A DNA stretch of 8,339 bases from JAMXLO01 sp035511435 (GTDB lineage Bacteria; Pseudomonadota; Alphaproteobacteria; Acetobacterales; Acetobacteraceae). The notes beneath the pieces were generated by a model. The model worked only from the letters and a program-made list of their open reading frames with translations, was not told the DNA's origin and did not search any database. Positions 6,634-8,339 of this stretch are shown piece after piece. The number at the start of each line of letters is the position of its first letter. The first letter of the stretch is position 1. The stretch is taken from contig DATKFJ010000258.1 of NCBI GenBank assembly GCA_035511435.1, positions 1-8,339 on the forward strand, in the 5' to 3' direction. The position numbers were made by a program, and so were the translations under genes.

Positions 6634-6703
6634 TAACCGTGCCGCGCTTGCGCAACCGTAGATTGTACGGAACGATACGGACAACAATCGAGGAGGTCAG
6701 GAA
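6632..6703 (+). promoter_or_regulatory. Conserved PEP-CTERM upstream element, copy 1
   Basis: This stretch is almost the same as 7423-7496 before the second PEP-CTERM gene. The shared parts, in order, are CGTAAC, GTGCCGCGC, the palindrome TTGCGCAA (6648-6655), a dyad CCGTA-GATTG-TACGG (6656-6670), CGGACAACAA (6678-6687) and TCGAGGAGG with the ribosome binding site AGGAGG (6691-6696), seven bases before the ATG. TTGCGC could act as a -35 with AACGAT 17 bases further on, but that -10 is not conserved in copy 2. The conservation suggests a common activator or repressor. Confidence 0.7.
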
Positions 6704-7336
6704 ATGGGAGCGACATCCACCATACGGATCGCGCGCGCTGCTGCGCTTGGCGTTGCGACGCTGATTGGCGCCGGTCTGTCCAGCCCGCCGGCACGGGCCG
6801 CCTATACCGTGACGTACGAGCAAGAGGGGAGCAACGTGGTCGCGAGCGGAATGGGCACAATCGACCTTGCCGCCCTGTCGATCTTCGAGAATGCCTCCGC
6901 CGAAGCCAGCATGGCCCCGTTTGAGGGAATCCTAGACACCGGGCCGACGAGTTTTACACTTGTGGACGAATACCAAGGAGCGATCACCGGACCGACGAGT
7001 TTCGGGAGCGGGATCTTCACTGCGGCCAATAGTGGCAGCGGTGACATGGTTGGCATCTCCAACGGATCAGTTTTCGGCCAACCAATAGTTACGGTGCCGA
7101 GCGGCTACGTCTCGGGAGCCGCCCTGTCGGACACGGCGACCTATGACAACACGACCCTCAGCCTGCTCGGCGCGACGCCCGGCACCTACACAACGACCTG
7201 GGGAAGTGGGCCGACTGAGGACAGCTTCACGCTAGACATCGTGGCCCCCATCTCCGCGCCCGAGCCTGGATCGCTGGCGCTGCTGGTGATGGGCCTCGCC
7301 GGACTGGGCATGGTGCTGCGCACGCGGCGTGCCTAG
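6704..7336 (+). CDS. PEP-CTERM sorting-signal exported protein, copy 1
   Basis: This 210-residue protein has a signal peptide (IRIARAAALGVATLIGAGL, likely cleavage after ARA at residue 32). Its low-complexity extracellular body is rich in Ser, Thr, Gly and Ala and contains no cysteine. The C-terminus is a textbook PEP-CTERM tail: PEPGS at 186-190, a hydrophobic helix to about 205, then RTRRA. In known systems this tail is recognised by an exosortase, which cleaves at PEP during export, often in exopolysaccharide- or biofilm-forming bacteria. No exosortase is in the window. The body has no domain I recognise; GPTSF occurs twice (around residues 80 and 96). The start has an ideal AGGAGG seven bases upstream. 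It is followed by a second PEP-CTERM gene under a near-identical upstream element. Confidence 0.92.
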   Translation: MGATSTIRIARAAALGVATLIGAGLSSPPARAAYTVTYEQEGSNVVASGMGTIDLAALSIFENASAEASMAPFEGILDTGPTSFTLVDEYQGAITGPTSFGSGIFTAANSGSGDMVGISNGSVFGQPIVTVPSGYVSGAALSDTATYDNTTLSLLGATPGTYTTTWGSGPTEDSFTLDIVAPISAPEPGSLALLVMGLAGLGMVLRTRRA

Positions 7337-7367
7337 CCGGTGCCGGTAGCCCGTCGCACGATCTCTC

Positions 7368-7398
7368 AGCCGTCGCGCAGCACGATCCGGCGCACCGG
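7368..7398. repeat. Downstream-flank direct repeat, copy 1
   Basis: Shortly after the first PEP-CTERM gene, 31 bases match 8057-8087 after the second gene with two mismatches. The core is CACGATCCGGCGCACCGG. On the minus strand both copies can be read as PVRRIVLR followed by DG-stop here and EG in copy 2, as if each were a leftover of the same minus-strand gene end. The repetition is seen; the origin is inferred. Confidence 0.7.
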
Positions 7399-7422
7399 GC
7401 GGCCGGGCTAGTCGTCACGATA

Positions 7423-7496
7423 CGTAACTGTGCCGCGCCTTGCGCAATCGTAAATTGTTCGAAAGGGATGCGGACAACAATATCGAGGGGGCAACG
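7423..7496 (+). promoter_or_regulatory. Conserved PEP-CTERM upstream element, copy 2
   Basis: This is the counterpart of 6632-6703. TTGCGCAA is at 7440-7447, directly followed by a dyad TCGTA-AATTG-TTCGA (7448-7462), then CGGACAACAA (7471-7480) and TCGAGGGGG as the ribosome binding region. Compared with copy 1, the outermost dyad pair changes from C/G to T/A, keeping the symmetry, while one inner pair (T4/A7) is lost. The spacing of the parts is nearly unchanged (one extra C before TTGCGCAA and two extra bases before TCGAGG). Confidence 0.7.
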
Positions 7497-8057
7497 ATGG
7501 TTTCCAAGGGACACGGTATGAAATCCGGCATTTTCGCCGCCGCCCTTCTCAGCGGCCTGGCGTTCGGCACGACGGCGCAGGCGACGCCGATCATGTATCA
7601 GTTCAGCGCGACTAATGGTGGTGGATTCTCCGCAACAGGGTCCTTCACCTTCAACACGGCAACCAACCGAGAGTCCGCTATATCCATCACGATTTCCGGA
7701 TCTGATTTTCCGGGTTTGAACGGTGTCTACACACAGGCGGGACCGATCGCACCGCCACCGACGACACCTCTTGGGGATATCGCCGAGGACATCATCGTCG
7801 GGTTATCCGGTGCAAGTGAGGCCTGGGTGGGCTTTGCCGCGCCCTTGGGACCTTCGGGCGGGGCTATTTTCGTGTTTGGCGCTTCCTCCCCCAGCCTCGG
7901 CAGCGAGGACGTCACTGGCGCCATCGGATCGGCCGTCGCCGTCGTAGGAGCGCCAGAACCCGCCAGCTTCGCGGTTTTGGGCGTTGGTATCCTGGGTCTC
8001 GTCGCGACGAAGCGTCACAGGAAATTAGCCGCTACTCTCCCTGCATCGCCGGCCTGA
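7497..8057 (+). CDS. PEP-CTERM sorting-signal exported protein, copy 2
   Basis: This 186-residue protein has a signal peptide (MKSGIFAAALLSGLAFG, cleavage likely after AQA at residue 29). The extracellular body is Gly/Ser/Thr/Ala-rich and free of cysteine, beginning MYQFSATNGGGFSATGSFTF. Its PEP-CTERM tail has PEPAS at 153-157, a hydrophobic helix and KRHRK. An extra 10-11 residues follow the basic cluster, longer than usual and absent from copy 1. Such proteins are sorted by exosortase and released or anchored at the cell surface. I chose the ATG at 7497 because its spacing to the conserved upstream element matches the first PEP-CTERM gene. An ATG at 7518, with AAGGGA before it, would start the signal peptide more tightly. 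The body shows no clear alignment with copy 1, despite the matching flanks. Confidence 0.9.
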   Translation: MVSKGHGMKSGIFAAALLSGLAFGTTAQATPIMYQFSATNGGGFSATGSFTFNTATNRESAISITISGSDFPGLNGVYTQAGPIAPPPTTPLGDIAEDIIVGLSGASEAWVGFAAPLGPSGGAIFVFGASSPSLGSEDVTGAIGSAVAVVGAPEPASFAVLGVGILGLVATKRHRKLAATLPASPA

Positions 8058-8087
8058 GCCCTCGCGCAACACGATCCGGCGCACCGG
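8057..8087. repeat. Downstream-flank direct repeat, copy 2
   Basis: This matches 7368-7398 over 31 bases with two mismatches and starts at the last base of the second PEP-CTERM stop codon. On the minus strand the frame reads SWIEGVSSRPVRRIVLREG, which looks like decayed coding sequence rather than random DNA. Confidence 0.7.
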
Positions 8088-8123
8088 CCGGCTGCTGACG
8101 CCCTCGATCCATGAGGGGAACGC

Positions 8124-8339
8124 GTGACACCGGGGCTGCGCCAGCTTGAAAAACAGGAGCCGCCGAAGCGGCTCCTGTCCGTTCAAAGGAAGATCGTTAT
8201 CAGCGTGGCAACGGCAATTATGACCGCTGCTATGTCGATCTTCACGGTGACGATTACCGTGCGGCGTTTCATGATTGAAACTCCGGGCATCCGTCCAGAC
8301 TTCAGCCCCAAAATGGATTGGGGGAACGAACCACGTGAT
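8124..8339 (+). CDS. Candidate small membrane protein, open at the window edge
   Basis: A GTG at 8124 is preceded by GAGGGGA, with AGGGG five bases away, a good ribosome binding site. The frame stays open for 72 codons to the window edge. The product starts with a charged stretch (LRQLEKQEPPKR, then RK), has one predicted membrane helix (about residues 25-46, IVISVATAIMTAAMSIFTV), then RRF and a polar tail ending MDWGNEPRD. Codon third positions are fairly G/C rich. Against it, a strong hairpin that looks like a minus-strand terminator falls inside codons 9-18, and a competing minus-strand frame overlaps it. I do not recognise the family. Confidence 0.35.
   Translation, partial: MTPGLRQLEKQEPPKRLLSVQRKIVISVATAIMTAAMSIFTVTITVRRFMIETPGIRPDFSPKMDWGNEPRD
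8154..8177 (-). terminator. Intrinsic terminator for minus-strand transcription
   Basis: Read on the minus strand, CAGGAGCCGC pairs with GCGGCTCCTG around a TTCG tetraloop. The right arm runs straight into a T tract (GTTTTTC; A run at 8150-8154 on the plus strand). This is a classical strong intrinsic terminator. On the plus strand no T run follows, so it would not terminate the PEP-CTERM transcript in the same way. It implies a gene on the minus strand to the right. Confidence 0.65.
8183..8272 (-). CDS. Candidate 29-residue membrane peptide, or the C-terminus of a longer minus-strand gene
   Basis: An ATG at 8272 with GGAG eight bases before it opens a frame of 29 codons. Its product begins MKRRT, and a hydrophobic helix (IAAVIIAVATLITIFL) fills the rest. 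The stop lies six bases before the terminator stem at 8154-8177, the usual layout of a transcription unit's last gene. The frame is also open upstream to the window edge (with another ATG at 8290), so it could instead be the tail of a longer protein. It overlaps the plus-strand candidate antisense, and both are unlikely to be real. Confidence 0.35.
   Translation of the reverse strand: MKRRTVIVTVKIDIAAVIIAVATLITIFL
8306..8323. repeat. Small inverted repeat near the right edge
   Basis: CCCCAA (8306-8311) and TTGGGG (8318-8323) form a perfect dyad with six bases between. It lies 34 bases upstream of the minus-strand ATG at 8272, where an operator could be, but it is short and may be chance. Confidence 0.25.

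Noticed and set aside
6636..6656. Sigma-54 promoter before the PEP-CTERM genes
   Set aside because: The GTGCCGCGC...TTGC arrangement does not give GG and GC separated by ten bases on either strand.
22..6683. CGATACGGAC shared between position 22 and the first PEP-CTERM upstream element
   Set aside because: The match is ten bases only, one copy lies in the probable coding start at the left edge, and it is absent from the second PEP-CTERM element; chance is likely.

Overview
The window is high-GC bacterial DNA with strong GC preference at third codon positions. Two PEP-CTERM proteins, a tandem carboxymuconolactone decarboxylase-like protein and a serine-recombinase remnant together suggest an alphaproteobacterium. 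Acetobacteraceae or a similar group is my best guess, but no marker gene here settles it. There is no rRNA, tRNA or CRISPR array that I can see.

Left part (1-1985): a short-chain dehydrogenase/reductase (SDR) gene on the minus strand, with a possible downstream operon partner entering at position 40. It is divergent from a plus-strand gene for a protein made of two carboxymuconolactone decarboxylase/AhpD-like domains. Their shared 392-base intergenic region contains two small perfect dyads just upstream of the SDR start, which are candidate operators. Together the two enzymes could serve a small catabolic step, but the substrate cannot be read from the sequence.

Middle part (1986-5557): an array of eight 22-bp tandem repeats fills most of the gap before an 886-residue protein. 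That protein combines a long beta-solenoid-like repeat region, with a regular 53-residue period in part of it, and a C-terminal membrane module. It converges, across about 300 bases of unassigned DNA, on a minus-strand gene for a small secreted LprI/DUF1311-type protein.

Decayed part (5558-6520): a graveyard of mobile DNA. It holds the 3' half of a Tn3-family-type serine recombinase with a 5' truncation, a one-base frameshift and a nonsense codon. Next to it are a short orphan reading frame and a plus-strand coding fragment that ends in a good intrinsic terminator.

Right part (6521-8339): two PEP-CTERM exported proteins lie in tandem. Their coding bodies differ, but their upstream regions share a nearly identical element of about 65-70 bp, and their downstream flanks share a 31-bp direct repeat. 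This looks like a duplicated, co-regulated expression cassette and is the most interesting signal in the window. The last 220 bases hold a strong minus-strand intrinsic terminator and two mutually exclusive candidate genes for small membrane proteins, one on each strand.
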